The notes under the pieces are model-generated. The model was not told where the DNA came from. It did not search any database and saw nothing but the letters and a program-made list of their open reading frames with translations. Shown one piece after another: positions 63,912 to 64,000 of a stretch of 64,000 bases of DNA. This DNA is from Sphagnum compactum. Its lineage: Eukaryota; Bryophyta; Sphagnopsida; Sphagnales. The DNA is taken from contig OZ234496.1 in assembly GCA_965153455.1 (NCBI GenBank), forward strand, positions 9,819,863-9,883,862. Reading direction: 5' to 3'. Positions within the stretch are counted from its first letter, which is position 1. The number at the start of each line of letters is the position of its first letter. The position numbers were made by a program, and so were the translations under genes.

Positions 63912-64000
63912 GTAAGTGTTTCCTCATCTATTGTCCATCTCTTTTTATCTCCTGGAAGGATTTGCCGTCATTCCACAGCGCAATACCCTCGTACTTTGTG

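Overview
The window is plant nuclear DNA: spliced GT-AG genes, plant receptor-kinase architecture, telo-box promoters, long AT-rich repeat-filled intergenic tracts and a decayed LINE. Gene density is very low (four recognisable intact genes in 64 kb). Gene content alone fixes only a land plant. The low density and the repeat and LINE families would fit a large-genome non-seed plant such as a fern or lycophyte, but that is inference.

Layout. 1-3.9 kb: AT-rich, repeat-bearing, no supported gene. 4.4-11.9 kb (minus): a complete six-exon WDR26 homologue (LisH-CTLH-WD40, 601 aa), with a 65-bp minisatellite in its long first intron. 12-32.8 kb: gene desert with a ~265-bp diverged satellite, several shorter tandem repeats, a possible coding relic at 21 kb and a near-perfect 59-bp foldback at 31.9 kb. 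32.85-37.1 kb (minus): a six-exon DDX3/Ded1-type DEAD-box RNA helicase with an apparent +1 frameshift in a G9 run just before its Gly-rich tail. 37.2-45.5 kb: repeat-dense accessory region. It holds 79-bp arrays, dozens of copies of a GGTATTGCA-type motif, a decayed spliced gene for an uncharacterised C2H2-like zinc-finger family, a palindromic GAA/CAGCTG array, a G-rich minisatellite and hAT-like repeat ends. 45.7-48.8 kb (minus): a two-exon LRR receptor-like kinase. 49-58.6 kb: second accessory region, with a recent 55-bp array, a second and older copy of the zinc-finger gene, a second motif field, a decayed unknown ORF, a degenerate ~40-bp array and a C39 tract. 58.7-60.9 kb (minus): a decayed LINE-type reverse transcriptase. 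62.7-64 kb (plus): promoter and first exon of a cyclin T, cut by the window end.

The intact genes are ordinary and unrelated: WDR26 (CTLH/GID-type ubiquitin-ligase scaffold), DDX3 helicase (mRNA translation and metabolism), an LRR kinase (cell-surface signalling) and cyclin T (P-TEFb transcription elongation). The most unusual content is the zinc-finger family. Its two copies lie 9 kb apart in opposite orientations, each inside a field of the same short motif. Both have decayed largely by C-to-T type changes, which suggests long-term cytosine methylation of a silenced, possibly mobile, family.
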